Assembly: GCF_030435805.1 (NCBI RefSeq)
Contig: NC_081293.1
Span: forward strand, 190,205,546 to 190,269,545
DNA length: 64,000 nt
Direction of reading: 5' to 3'
Source: Mustela lutreola
Lineage: Eukaryota > Chordata > Mammalia > Carnivora > Mustelidae
The notes below the pieces were generated by a model. That model had not been told where the DNA came from, searched no databases, and saw only the letters and a program-made list of their open reading frames with translations. Shown piece by piece: positions 34,942 through 47,152 of this stretch; position 1 is the stretch's first letter, and the number at the start of each line of letters is the position of its first letter. Both the position numbers and the translations under genes were made by a program.

Positions 34942-34942
34942 A

Positions 34943-34984
<42 letters not shown>

Positions 34985-35064
34985 ATATATATATATATTA
35001 TATACACATACACACATATATATCTCCTATAATATATATTTTATATATATGTATATATATACAT

Positions 35065-35107
<43 letters not shown>
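34942..35107 (+). repeat. (ATCT)n then (TA)n/(CA)n microsatellite
   Basis: About ten ATCT units (34945-34982), followed by mixed TA and ACAC tracts to 35107. It separates the truncated L1 ORF1 from the antisense L1 3' end. Confidence 0.95.
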
Positions 35108-35111
<4 letters not shown>

Positions 35112-35532
35112 CATGTTCAGTTAGCCAACAAATAGTACATCATTAGGTTTGAGGTAGTATTCAACGATTTTTAGTTATGTATAATACCCAGTGCTCATCA
35201 AAACATATACCATCCTTAATACCCATCAACTGGCGATTGTATCTCCCCACCTCCCCTCCCTTCTGTAATCCTCAGTTTGTTTCCTGGAGTCCTGAGTCTC
35301 TCATCGTTTGTCTCCCCTCTGATTTCTTCCCCTTCAGTTTTCCCTCCCTTCCCTGATGGTCCCCCATTCTGTTCCTTATGTTCCATATAAGAGTAAAACC
35401 ATATGATAATTGGTTTTCTCTTTTTGACTTATTTCACTTAGCATGATTTCCCCCAGCTGCATCCATGTTAATACAAATGGGTATTCATCCTTTCTGATGG
35501 CTGAATAATATTCCATTGTATATATGTACCAC
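35105..35532 (-). mobile_element. L1 3' end, antisense
   Basis: 3'UTR text TCAGTTAGCCAACAAATAG to ATTCCATTGTATATATG. It faces the sense L1 3' end that follows, giving an inverted pair. Confidence 0.88.
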
Positions 35533-36335
35533 TAGCTGTCAGGGAAATACAAATCAAAACCACAGTGAGATATCATCTTACACCAGTTGGAATAGCAAAA
35601 ATTAACAATGCAGGAAACAATTGTTGGTGAGGATGTAGAGAAAGGGGAACTCTCTTACATTGTTGGTAGAAATGCAAGCTTGTCTAGCCACCCTGGGAAA
35701 CAGCATGGAAGTTCCTCAGGATGTTAACAATAGAGTTACACTATGACTCAGCAATTGCACTACTAGGTATTTACGCCAAAGATACAAATGTAGTGATCCA
35801 AAGGGGCACCTGCACCCAATGTTTATAGCAGCAATGTCCACACTAGCCAAACTATGGAAAATGCCAAGATGTCCTTCAACAGATGAATGGATAAAGAATA
35901 TGTGGTGTACATATATACTATTCAGGCATCAAAAAAATGAAATCTTACTATTTGCAATGATGTGGATGGAACTGGAGGGGATTATGCTACTCGAAATAAG
36001 TCAATCAGAGAAAGGCAATTAATTATATGATCTCACTCATAAATGGAATTTAAGAATCAAAACAGAAGATCATAGAGGAAGAGAGGAAAAAATAGGACAG
36101 ATGAAATTAGGGAGACAAACCACAAGAGACTCTTAGTCATAGGAAACAAACTGAGGCTTGCTGGAGGGGACAGGGGATGGGTGATTGACATTAAGGAGAG
36201 GACATGATATAATGAACACTGAGTATTATACAAGACTCATGAATGACTGACTCTACCTCTTAAACCAATAATACATCATATGTTAATTAATTGAATTTAA
36301 ATTAAAAAAAAATAAAAAATGGAAAAAAAAAAGTG
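35533..36335 (+). mobile_element. L1 ORF2 C-terminal end and 3'UTR, sense
   Basis: GGGAAATACAAATCAAAACC, AACTATGGAAAATGCCAAGA, ATGATCTCACTCATAAATGG and the poly(A) tail at 36335. Only the last part of ORF2 is present. Confidence 0.92.
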
Positions 36336-37284
36336 TGTCCTGTCTGACTAATTACACTGTTGGCTTTCTGAGTCCAAAGACTAGATCTGACGCTTCTTTG
36401 CAGCCTTCTGGGTCTCAGGCCATTGCTGCATGTTCAGTTGCATCTGCCTCTCTATTCTTCAAACCACTGGAACAGTTAGAATCTTTATGTTAAAATTCAG
36501 TAATTATCTTCTTCCAGTTGCATTGTAAACAACAACAACAAATGCAGCTATTTCTTGGCTTATCAAGTAGTTTTTCCTTTAGTTAATAATTGCCTTATTT
36601 TGAAATCTGCTTCAATGGTCTCTCCTTTTTTTCTGCTTGTATGTCTTTACTGATATCATAAACCTAACAATAATTATTCCTTGTTTTTTATGCTCTGTAG
36701 GCCCTTACTTGGTTTGCTTCCAAGTTTGGATGAGGCAAACTCTTCAGCATCCCTCTAACAGAGAACTCATCTGAGGTATGCTATTTTGGATGTTTTTATT
36801 CCAGCATTACACTTTATTGTCACTTTGGCCAGATAAAAACACCTCCACACCAGCCACTGGGGGTGCTTTTCCTGCAGATCTCCATAACTGTCCCACAGGG
36901 ACCCCCCAGTACTCAGTATATCTTACCCTGGTCTCCAGAATCAATGCAGTTTGACTGAGCTGTGGCCAAAGGCTAGTGAACATGAATGGAGACTCAGCCC
37001 AAAGCTGCAGGCAAAAGAGAATCCACAAACTTGGGCATCAGTTTCTTCCTTTGGGAAAGCAAAAGGGAGGTTGTTAGCACCTTGTGTGGTGCAGTGCATG
37101 GTTTAGAAGACAAACAAGCTTAAGCATTTGGCCACAAGAGGGCTCAAGAAGAAAGTGTATCCATACAAGTTCTGAAAAGCCTCTGAATCACTAGAATCAC
37201 TTGGAATCACTAGCTGGACGACTAGAAGGTCTTTTTTTCCTGATGTCAGTCAGTCATTTATCTAATCCATTAATCCAGGAGTGA
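36336..37284. other. Unassigned stretch
   Basis: No gene or named repeat is recognised. A short CAA run lies at about 36530. Confidence 0.4.
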
Positions 37285-37705
37285 GAAATGAAATATTATT
37301 CCACCATAAAAAAGGGAATCTCATCGTTTTTCAACAACATAAATAACAAGATAGTGACATGGATAAACCTTGAGGACATTACTCCAAGTGAAATGAGTCA
37401 GACAGAGAAAGACAAATACTGTACAATCTCACCTACACGTGGAATTTAAAAAGCCAAATTCATGGAATATAGAATAGACTGGTAGTAGTCAGGGGCTGGG
37501 GAATGGGGGAAATTTGGAGATGTTGGTCAAAGGGTACAAATCCCTGGTTCCAAGATGCTTGAAGACTGGGATCCAATGTACAGCTTGGCGACTATGGTAA
37601 ACTACAGGGCATTGTATACTTGAAAGTTGCTAATAGAATTGATCTTAAATATTCTCATTACAAAATGAAAAGTAATTACGTGAGGTTTTGGATGTGTTAA
37701 ATACT
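37285..37705 (+). mobile_element. Old L1 (L1MA/MB-like) 3' end
   Basis: AAATATTATTCCACCATAAA, AAGTGAAATGAGTCAGACAG, GGGGAATGGGGGAAATTTGG and TGTATACTTGAAAGTTGCTA. Confidence 0.85.
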
Positions 37706-37864
37706 TTATTATGGAAATCAATTCACAGGATACATGTGCATCAAATTATTCATGGTTGCATAATTGCACAGAGAAAAATCTGGAAGGCAATGTAGGTAAC
37801 ATTGCTAACAGGGTTGTTAGGAGTAGGAGTGGGAGAAGTATTTTTTATTGCATAGGGTTTTTTT

Positions 37865-38051
37865 CCCCCCCAAAGATTTGTTTATGTATGAAAAAGAGAG
37901 AGAGAGAAAGAGCGAGTGAGCCAGGGACGGAGCAGAGGGAGAGGGACAAGTGGACTCTGTACTGAGCATGGAGCCAGATGTGGAGCTCATCTCAGGACTA
38001 CCTGAGCCAAAACCAGGAGTTGGTTAAGTGATTGAGCCACCCATGTCCCCC
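37865..38051 (-). mobile_element. Older carnivore tRNA-Lys SINE
   Basis: Antisense copy between ATTGCATAGGGTTTT (near 37848) and ATTGCATAGTGTTTT (near 38053), a target duplication. Confidence 0.9.
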
Positions 38052-38459
38052 TATTGCATAGTGTTTTCTATTGTTTTGGTATGTGCTTCTTGAAAATGTA
38101 TTGGGAATGAAATTATGTATTATCAATTTAAAAATAAAGGAAGTAAAAATACTCTATTTTCCCAGTGTCTTAGGGTTAACTAAACTCCTCCTTTTAAGTG
38201 CCTGGAAGGTTTGATTGCCTATGCAAATATCTCATTATTTTTAGCAGATGAGTATTTACTTAATTCCAAATACCCTATAAAATTTCTGTTTAGCTGAATG
38301 TAGAAAATGGGATAAAAATAGGGGAGGGGTTATGGAGTTTCACATTTTTCTACCTGTGCCTTTGGTCCCTTTCTGATGACATACAGGGATTCTTTAGATA
38401 TTGAGAGGACTTATCCAATCTTATATGCATGTTGGAAATATCTTTTATCAGTCTAGTTT
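38052..38459. other. Unassigned stretch
   Basis: Nothing recognised apart from AT-rich single-copy-like sequence. Confidence 0.4.
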
Positions 38460-39396
38460 TGTCTTTTATTTTTTTAAAAGGCTTTTAAAAATTTTAATTC
38501 CAGTATAGTTAACACACAGTGTTATATTAGTTTCAGGTGTACAATATAGTGATTCAGTGCTTCTATACATTTCTCAGGGCTCATCACAAGTGTACTCACG
38601 ATCCCCTCCACCTATTTCACTCATCCCCCTACCAGTTTTCTTTCTCTAGTTAAGAGTCCACTTGTTGGTTTGTATTTTTTCTTTGTTTTCTTTCTTAAAT
38701 TCCAAATATAAGAGAAATCATATGGTATTATTCTTTCCCTGACTTATTTCATGTAGCATTTTACTCTCTAGATCCATACATGCTCATGCACATGGCAAGA
38801 TTTCATTCTTTTTATGACAGTATATTCCATTATATATATATATGCTTCTGCATATATATATCTATATAAGTATATATAGATTTATGTGCATATATGCTTC
38901 TTTGTATACAGATATCTTTATCTCCCTCCCTTTATATGCTTTTTTTAATCTCTTCATTTATGGATAGACATATAGGCTGCTTCCAAAATTTGGCTGTTGT
39001 AAATAATACTATAATAAACGTAGGGGTGCATATATCTTTTTGAATTAGTGTTTTAGTTTTCTTTAGGTTAATACATAGTAGTGAAATTACTGGGTCATAT
39101 GGTAATTTTATCTTTAATTTTTTTGAGGAACCTCCATACTGTTTTCCACAGTGGCTGCACCAGTTTGCATTCCCACCAACATTGCCAGAAGGTTCCTTTT
39201 CCTCCACATCCTCACCAACACTTGTTTTATCTTGTTTCTTATTTTAGCCATTCTGACAAGTGTGAGGTGATATCTCCTTGTAGATTGATTTCTATTTCCC
39301 TGATATGAGTGATGCTGAACATCTTTTCATATGTCTGTTGACCATCTGCATATTTTCTTTGGAGAAATGTCTGTTCAAGTCTTCTGTCCATTTTTT

Positions 39397-39588
39397 TTTT
39401 TTTAGATTTTATTTATTAATTTGACAGAGAGAAATCACAAGTAGACAGAGAGGCAGCCAGAGAGAGAGAGAGGGAAGCAGGCTCTCTGCCGAGCAGAGAG
39501 CCCGATGCGGGACTCGATCCCAGGACTCTGAGATCATGACCTGAGCCGAAGGCAGCGGCTTAACCCACTGAGCCACCCAGGCGCCCCT
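39397..39588 (-). mobile_element. Young carnivore tRNA-Lys SINE nested in L1
   Basis: Antisense copy with a near-consensus head (GAGCCACCCAGGCGCCCC), flanked by CTGTCCATTTTT and TTGTCCATTTTT. Confidence 0.95.
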
Positions 39589-39600
39589 TTGTCCATTTTT

Positions 39601-40352
39601 TATTTTTACTTTTTTATTATTCTGTTCAATTAGCCAACCTATAATACATCATTAGTCTTTGATGTAGTGCTCAATGATTCATTAATTGTCTATAACACCC
39701 AGTACTCATCTGGGTGTTATATCACAACTCCTACCCTCCTTAATACCCATCAACTGGCTACCCCATCCCACCACCCACCTCCCTTATGTAACCCTTGGTT
39801 TGTTTCCCAGAATCCAGAGTCTCTCATGGTTTGTGTTCCTCTCTGATTTCTTCCAAATTTTTCTCTCCCTTCCCCTATGGTCCTCCACACTATTCCTTAT
39901 GTTTCACATATGAGTGAAACCATATGATATTGTCTTTCTTTCTTTGGCTTATTTCACTTAACATAATCCCCTCCAGTTCCATCCATGTCAATGCAATGGA
40001 TAGGTATTCATCCTTTCTGATGGCTGGTAGTATTTCATTATACAGCTTCTTTATCCATTCATCTGTTGAGGCACTTCTTGGCTCATTGCACGGTTTGGCT
40101 ATTGTGGACATTTCTGCTATGAACACTGGGATGCATGTGCCCCTTCTTTTCACTATATCTGTATCTTTGGGGGTAAATACCTGGTAGTGCAATTGCTGGG
40201 TAGTAGGGTAACTCTATTTTTAACTTTTTGAGGAACCTCCATACTGTTTTCCAGGGTTGCTGTACCAGCTTGCATTCCCACCAGCAGTGCAAGAGGTTTC
40301 CCCTTTCTCCATACCCTCGCCAACATTTGTTGTTTCCTGTCTTGTTAATTCT
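39601..40352 (-). mobile_element. Younger L1 3' fragment nested in the older L1
   Basis: A second L1 3'UTR and ORF2 end inside the host L1. The host sequence resumes at CCTGCCCATTTTTAATTGG, and the CTGYCCATTTTT segment is repeated at both sides as target duplication. Confidence 0.92.
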
Positions 40353-42547
40353 CCTGCCCATTTTTAATTGGATTATTTGTTCTTTGGGTGTTGAGTTTTA
40401 AAATTCTTTGTACATATTGGAAACCCACACTTTGTAGGATATGTAAATTGCTAATATATTCTCCCATTGAGTAGGTTAACTTTTAGTTTTGTTGCCTGTT
40501 TCCTTTGCTGTGCAGACAATTTTTATTTTGTTGTTGTCCCAGTAGTGTATTTTTGGTTTTGTTTCCCTTGCCTCAGGAGACATATCTAGAAAACTGTTGT
40601 TACAGTTGATGTCAGAGAAATGACTATCTATGCTTTCTTCTAGGATTTTTATGGTTTTAGGTTTTACATTGATGTCTTTATCCCATTTTGAGTTTATTTT
40701 AATATATGGTATATGAAAGTGGTCCAGTTTCCTTCATTCTTTCACATGTTGCTGTCCAGTTTTCCCAACACCATTTGTTGAAGATACTGTCTCTCCCTTT
40801 GCATAGTAAGCTTGAGTTTATTTATTAGGTCCTTATTCTGTTCTTTTCATCTATGAGTCTAGTTTTGTACCAGTATTGTACTGTTTTGATTACTATAGCT
40901 TTATAGTATCCCTTGAAATCTGGGATTGTGATTCTCCTACTTTTGTTCTTCTTTTTCAAGATTGCTATGCCTGTTCAGGGTCTTTTGTGGTTCCATACAA
41001 AATCTGGATTATTTGTTTTAGTTCTCTGAAACATACTGTTTTTTTTTTTTGTTTTTTTTTTTTACTGGGATTGCAGTCAATCTGTAGATGGCTTTGGGTA
41101 GTATGGACATTCTAATATTTGTTCTTACAACCCATGAGCATGGAATATCATTCCATTTGTTTATGTCCTCATCAATTACTTTCATCATTAGAGTTTTCAG
41201 AGTACAGGCCTTTGACCTCCTGGATTAAGTTTTTTCCTAGGTATTAATATTTTTGGTGCAAATGTAAATGGGATTGTTTTCTTAATTTGTCTCTGCTACT
41301 TGATTATGATGTCTAGAAATGCAATGAATTTCTGTATATCGATGTTGTATCTTGCAATCTTACTGAATTCATTTATCAGTTGCTAGTTTTGGGGGGTCTT
41401 TAGGGATTTGTATATTTAGTATCATGTCATCTGCAAATAGCAAAAGTTTGACTTCTTTCTGACCAGTTTGGATGCCTTTTATTTCTTTTCTTATCTGATT
41501 GCTCTTCCTAGAACTTCCAGTACTATGTTGAATAAAGGTGGTGAGAGTGGATGTTGTTGTCTTGTTCCTGACCTTAGGAGTAAATTCTCAGTTTTCCACC
41601 ATTAAGTCTGATGTGAGTTGTGGTTCTTTCACATATGGCTTTTATTATATGGAGATACATTCTCTCTAAACCTACTTTGTTGAGGGTTTTTATCATGAAT
41701 GGTTGTTGAACTTTGTCAAATGCTTTTTCTGTATCTTTTGAAATGACTGTATAGTTTTTGTCTTTTCTTATGTAGAAGTGCTGTGTTACGTTGATGGATT
41801 TGCAAAGATTCAACCACTTTGGATCCTAGGAGTAAATCCCACTTGATCATGGTGAGTTTTGTTTTTAAGATAATGTTAGATTTCATTTGCTAATATTTTG
41901 CTGAGGATTTTTGAGCTTATGTTCATCAGAGATATTGGCCTGTAGTTCTCTCTCTTTTTTTTTTTGTAGTGTTTTTTATAGTGTCTTTATCTGTTTTGGT
42001 GTCATGGAAATGCTGGCCTCATAGAATGCATTTTGAAGGTTTCCTTTGGCTTCAATTTTTTGGAATATTTTGAGAAGCATAGGTTCTTATCTTGCTTTAA
42101 ATGTTTGTTAAAATTCACTTGTGAAACTCTCTGGTCCTGGATTTTTGTTTGTTGGGACTTTTTTGATTACTGATTCAATTTCATTGCTGGTAATCAGTCT
42201 GTTCAAATTTTCTATTTCTTCTTAATTCAGTTTTGGGTGGTTATGTTCTAGGTATTTATCATTTATACTAGGGGGTCCAATTTGTTAACATATAATTTTC
42301 ATAATATTCTCTTCTAATGCTTTGTATTTTTGTGTTGTTGGTTATTTCTCTTCTTTCATTTTTTATTTTATTTGAGTTCTCTCTCTCTCTTTCTCTCCAC
42401 CTGTTCCTCCTTCCCACTCTTTCTCTTTTTCAATTGGTCTTGGTAAAGATTTATCAATTTTGTTGATCTAGTCAAAGGATCAGCTTGTGGTTTCATTGAT
42501 CTGTTCTATGATCGTTTAGTTTCTATTTCATTTATTTCTGTTCTAAT

Positions 42548-42632
42548 CTTTCTTTTCCTTCCTTCTTCCCTCTTCCTCCCTTCCTCCCTCCCTTCCTTCC
42601 TTCCTTTCTTCCTTCCTTCCTTCCTTTCTTCC
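42548..42632 (+). repeat. (TTCC)n microsatellite
   Basis: CCTTCCTTCTTCCCTC to CTTCCTTCCTTCC run inside the old L1. Confidence 0.92.
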
Positions 42633-43035
42633 TCCTGTTTTTTACTTTATTTGGTCTTCATTTTCTAGCTCTTTTAGGTGTAAAGTTAGGCTGTTTGAAA
42701 TTTTTCTTGCTTTTTGAGGTAAACCTGTATTGCTACTAACTGGGTTCTTAGAATAGTCTTTGCTGCTTCCCAGAGATTTTTGGACTGTTGTGTTTTTATT
42801 TTCATTTGTGTCCATGTATTTTTTAATTTTTTCTTTGATTCTTTTCTTGACCCATTCATCATCTAGGAGCCTCTCATTTAACCCCATGTATTTGTGTCCC
42901 TTCTGATTTTTTCTTGTGGTTGATTACTAGTTTCATAGTATTGTGGTCAGAAAAGATGCATGGTATGACTTCATTCTTTTGAGACTTGTTGTGTGGCCTC
43001 ATGTGATCCATTCTGGAGAATGTTCCATATGCATT

Positions 43036-43248
43036 TCAAGGTTTTTAAAAATGTATTTTATGGATAGATGAGAGAGAGAGAGAACAAGGGAGAGGCAGAT
43101 GGAGATGGAGAGGAACAGAGAGAATCTCAAGCAGGCCCCCTGTTGAGCATGGAGACTAAAGCAGGGCTCAATTTCATGACCCTAAGATTATGATCTGAGA
43201 TGAAATCAAGAGTCAGATGCTTAACTAACTGAGCAATCCAGGTACCCC
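43036..43248 (-). mobile_element. Older carnivore tRNA-Lys SINE, B-C specific
   Basis: Diverged antisense copy inside the L1. It is not present at the matching site near 13525, so it is later than the duplication or was lost there. Confidence 0.85.
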
Positions 43249-43602
43249 TCTATATGAGCTTTAAAAGAATGTGTACTTTGCTGTTTTTGGATGGAATGTT
43301 CTGAATATATCTGTTTAGATTTATCTAGTCTAATGTGTCATTCAAAGTCACTATTTCCTTGTTGATTTTCTGTTTGGATGTTCTATCCATTGATGGGAGA
43401 CATTAAAGTTCCCTACTATTATTGTATTATTATCAAATGCTTCCTGTATTTTTGTTAATAGCTGCTGATTATATTGGGTGCTCCTATGTTGGATGCATAA
43501 ATGTTTACAACTGTTATATCTTCTTGTTGGATTGTTCCCTTAATGATTATATATTGTCTTCCTTTGTCTCTTGTTACAGTCTTTGTTTTAAAGTCCATTT
43601 TT

Positions 43603-43722
43603 ATTTGATGAGGACTGGGTGTTATGAACTATGAACTATGATTCATTGAACATTATATCAAAAACTAATGATGTACTATAACTTGGCTAATTGAATTTAA
43701 ATAAAAAGGGAGGTTTTCTAAA
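43603..43722 (+). mobile_element. Short sense L1 3' end inside antisense L1
   Basis: GATGAGGACTGGGTGTTATG, AAAAACTAATGATGTACTAT, and a GAATTTAAATAAAAAGG tail. Host text AAAGTCCATTT and AAAGTCTATTG flanks it. Absent from 13890 in the A-B interval. Confidence 0.85.
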
Positions 43723-45827
43723 AATATAAAGTCTATTGTGTCTGATACAATTATTACTACTCTGGTTTCTTTTCACTTCATTTTGCATTTTCTATCTTTC
43801 ATTTTCTACCTGCATGTGTCTTTGGGTCTGAAATAAGTTTCTTGAAGCAGCATACAGATGAGTCTTGCTTTTTTTATCCATTCCATCACCCTATGTCTTT
43901 GGATTAGAGCATTTAGTCCATTTACATTCTAAATGGACTAATTATTGATGGGTTTGTACTTACTGCCATTTTGTTACTTGTTTTGTGTTTGCAGTTTTCT
44001 CTGTTTCTTTCTTCTCTTGCTGTCTTCACATATGGTTTACTGGCTTTCCATAATGATATGCTTGGATTCCTTTCTGTTTATTTTTTGAATATCTATTACT
44101 GATTATTGAATTGTCATTACCATTAGGTTTATATATAACCTGTTACACATATAGCAACCTGTGGTAAGTTGTGGTTGCTTAAATTTGAACCCATGCTTTA
44201 TTCTTATCCCCATTCCCCTCCATTTTAGGTATATGGTGTCATTTTTTACATCTTTTTATTTTGTGAATCCCTTGACTACACTTTGTAGATATACTTAATT
44301 TTACTGCTTTTGTGCTTCCTACCTTTTAACTCCTGTTTATGGTCTTTCCTTCCTAATCAAAGAGTTCCCTTTCACATTTCTTGTAGGTCTGGTTTAGTGG
44401 TCATGAATTCCTTTAACTTTTGTTTATCTGGGAAACACTTTATCCCTTCTATTATTCTGAATGATAGCCTTGCTGGATCAAGTATTCTTGGTTGCAGGCT
44501 ATTTTCTTTCAGCATATTGAATATATCATGACATTTCTTTCAGGTCTTCAATGTTTCTGTTGAAAAATCAGCAGATAGCCTTGTGGGGTTTTCCTTTTTA
44601 TGTAATTGTTTTCTTTTCACTTGCTGCTTTTAAAATTCTCTCTTTATCAGTACTTTTTGCCATTTTAAAAACCACATGTATGGGTGTGGACCTCTTTGGG
44701 CTGATTATGTTGGGGTCTCGTGTGCCTACTCAGTCTAGGTTTCTGTTTCCTTCCCAGATTCAGGAAGTTTTCAGCTATTATTTCTTCAAAGAAATTTTTT
44801 ACTCTTTTTCTCTCTCTTCTTCTTTTGTGATCCCTATAATGAGAATCTTATTATACTTCATCATGTTGCTGAGTTCCCTCAGTCTGTATTTATTTATTAT
44901 ATTATTTTCTTCAGTTCAGCTTGATTGTTTTCCATTACTTTGTCCTCCAGGTCACTGGTCTGTCTTTCTGCTTCCCCTGGTCTGCTTTTTATTGCATCCA
45001 TATATTCTTTCAACTATTGAGTTCTTCATCACTGATCAGTTATTTTTATATTTTTCATCTCTTTATTAAGAGTCTCATGGAGGTCCTCTACTCTTTACTC
45101 AAGTTCAGTGAGGATCTTTATGACTTTCACTTCAAATTCTCTCTCATACATATTACTTAACTGTGTTTCATTTAGCTCTCTTGCTGTGATTTTCTCCTGT
45201 CCTTTCATTTGGGACACATTCCTGTTTCCTTTGTCTAACTCTTCTGCCTTTCCTTGTTTTAGGAGGGTCCACTAAGTCTCCTGTTCTATTTTGTTTGTTT
45301 TAAGGTTTATTTATTTATTCTATATCTCCTGTTCTTGAAGTTATGGCCTTATGAAGAAGAGGTCCTGTACTGCCCTGTATGGCAATGTGTCTTCTTCATC
45401 AGAACCTGGCACTTCAGGGGTGTCTTCTATGGGTGTTAGGTACACCTTACTGTTGTGGCTGAGCTGCTTTTGCCTTCAGTCTGTTCATCTACTCTCTTTG
45501 GAGAGCCATTTGCAGGAGGGTTTGATCCCTTTTTTGTTACTGGGCCAATCTGGGGCTCTCCTGAGCTTAAGTTGAGTGAGATCACTCATTTGCCCAAATA
45601 GTGATAACACCAAACTGCAAGGGACTTTCCCTCTTTTTTTCTTTGAGAAACTTTTGTTAGTATGTGTGGCCTGCAGTCAGACTAGGTGTTTGCCCCCTTC
45701 TCACCTTCTCACTGCTGCGGTGTAGTCAGATTAGTGTGTGTGGTTATCCAAATCAAATTTATTGCTAAATTTGAATTAGATTTATCATTATGAATCTCTC
45801 CTCTTTACTCCCTCCCATCCCACTCCG

Positions 45828-45832
<5 letters not shown>

Positions 45833-45861
<29 letters not shown>
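45833..45861 (+). repeat. (TG)n microsatellite
   Basis: About 14 TG units at the L1 5'UTR edge. The paralogous site near 16185 has a shorter TG run. Confidence 0.93.
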
Positions 45862-45864
<3 letters not shown>

Positions 45865-46070
45865 TTTCTATGTGTTTTTCAGTGTGCTAGTTCAGTAACC
45901 AACCCCAAAACAATGAGCATGCCCTTTGGGCCCAGATCATGATTCTAAGTTATTAAACCATAAGAAACAAATGTTTTTGAAGAAATGTCTGATTCCAGGT
46001 CTGAGGAAGGAAATTAATTGGGTAAACTTGAAAAGTTTTGTCATACCCGATAACAAAGATTACTAAGGAC

Positions 46071-46503
46071 TTTATTTATTTATTAACATATAATATATTA
46101 TTTGCTTTAGGAGTACAAGTTTGTGAATCATCAGTCTTACACACACACCACCTTAGCAATTCACAGCACTCATCATAGCGATACCCTCCCCAATGTCCAT
46201 AATCAGCCCACCCCATCCCCCTCCATCCCCCAGCAACCCTCAGATAGTTTCCTGAGATGAAGAGGAAATGTTTTGTCTTATGGTTTTTCTCCCTCCCTCC
46301 CCATCTTGTTTCATTTTTTCCCTCCCTAACCCCCATAATCCCCTGCCCTGTCTCTCAAATTCCTCATATCAGAGAGATCATATGATAATTGTCTTTCTCT
46401 GGTTGACTTATTTCACCTAGCATAATAACCTCCAGTTCCATTCATGTTATTGCAAATGGCAAGATTTCGGGGTTTTTTTTGATGGCTGCATAATATTCCA
46501 CTG

Positions 46504-46534
<31 letters not shown>

Positions 46535-46780
46535 CACATCTTCTTTATCTGGACATCTAGGTTCTTTCCATAGTTTGGCTATTGTGGACATTGCTGCTAT
46601 AAACATTTTGGTGCACGTGCCCCTTTGGACCACTACAGTTGTTCTTTAGGGTAAATACCCAGTAGTGTGATTGCTGGGTTGTAGGGTAGCTCTATTTTCA
46701 ACTTTTTGAGGAACCCCCATACTGTTTTCTAGAGTGGCTGGACCAGCCTGCATTCCCACCAACAGTGTAGGAGGGTTCCT
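46071..46780 (-). mobile_element. Young L1 3' fragment, B-C specific
   Basis: Antisense 3'UTR (CATATAATATATTATTTGC) to ORF2 end (CACCAACAGTGTAGGAGGGT), including a (CA)n/(TA)n at about 46504-46533. It interrupts text that is continuous near 16410, with CTAAGGAC and CTAGGGAT as an imperfect target duplication. Confidence 0.9.
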
Positions 46781-46811
46781 CTAGGGATATTTAAAAAGGA
46801 TTCAGCATCCA

Positions 46812-47140
46812 TTCTTCCTCATATCAGGGAGATCATATGATAGTTATCTTTCTCCGCTTGACTTATTTCACTAAGTATGATACGCTCTAGTTCCATCCAC
46901 ATTGTCGCAAATGGAATGAAACAAGATGGGATTGGGAGGGAGACAAACCATAAGTGACTCTTAATCTCACAAAACAAACTAACGGTTGGGGGGAGGGGGG
47001 TTGGGGGAAGGGGGTGGGGTTATGGACATTGGGGAGGGTATGTGCTTTGGTGAGTGCTGTGATGTGTGTAAACCTGGCGATTCACAGACCTGTACCCCTG
47101 GGGATAAAAATATATTATATGTTTATAAAAAAAAAAAAGA
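46812..47140 (+). mobile_element. 5'-inverted (twin-primed) L1 3' fragment
   Basis: 46812-46918 is L1 sequence in minus orientation (TTATTTCACTAAGTATGATA). 46919-47140 is the sense 3'UTR with a G-rich run and poly(A). A 12-bp target duplication ATTCAGCATCCA (46800-46811 and 47141-47152) flanks the whole. Confidence 0.93.
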
Positions 47141-47152
47141 ATTCAGCATCCA

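Larger units (their letters stand above)
38460..45935 (-). mobile_element. Nearly full-length old carnivore L1, antisense, heavily nested
   Basis: Minus-strand order: 5'UTR (about 45935-45150), ORF1 (about 45150-44050), ORF2 (about 44050-39050) and 3'UTR (39050-38460). Plus-strand landmarks are AGTATAGTTAACACACAGTG near the 3' end, CAGGAGACATATCTAGAAAA, CCCACTTGATCATGGTGAG and TTGTGGTCAGAAAAGATGCA. Many stops and frameshifts make it inactive. It carries a younger L1 (39601), two SINEs (39397 and 43036), a sense L1 tail fragment (43603) and a TTCC repeat. Its 5' part is duplicated at 13502-16290. Confidence 0.9.

Noticed and set aside
42548-42632. Regular repeats considered as a CRISPR-like array
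   Set aside because: Simple tetranucleotide repeats without unique spacers, in a mammalian context.
44551-45069. 172-codon plus-strand open frame rich in hydrophobic residues
   Set aside because: It reads the non-coding strand of an antisense L1 ORF1/5'UTR. The paralogous stretch at 14700-15530 does not keep the frame.
38460-45935. Considered as a potentially active L1
   Set aside because: ORF1 and ORF2 are interrupted by many stops, frameshifts and nested insertions on reading the minus strand.
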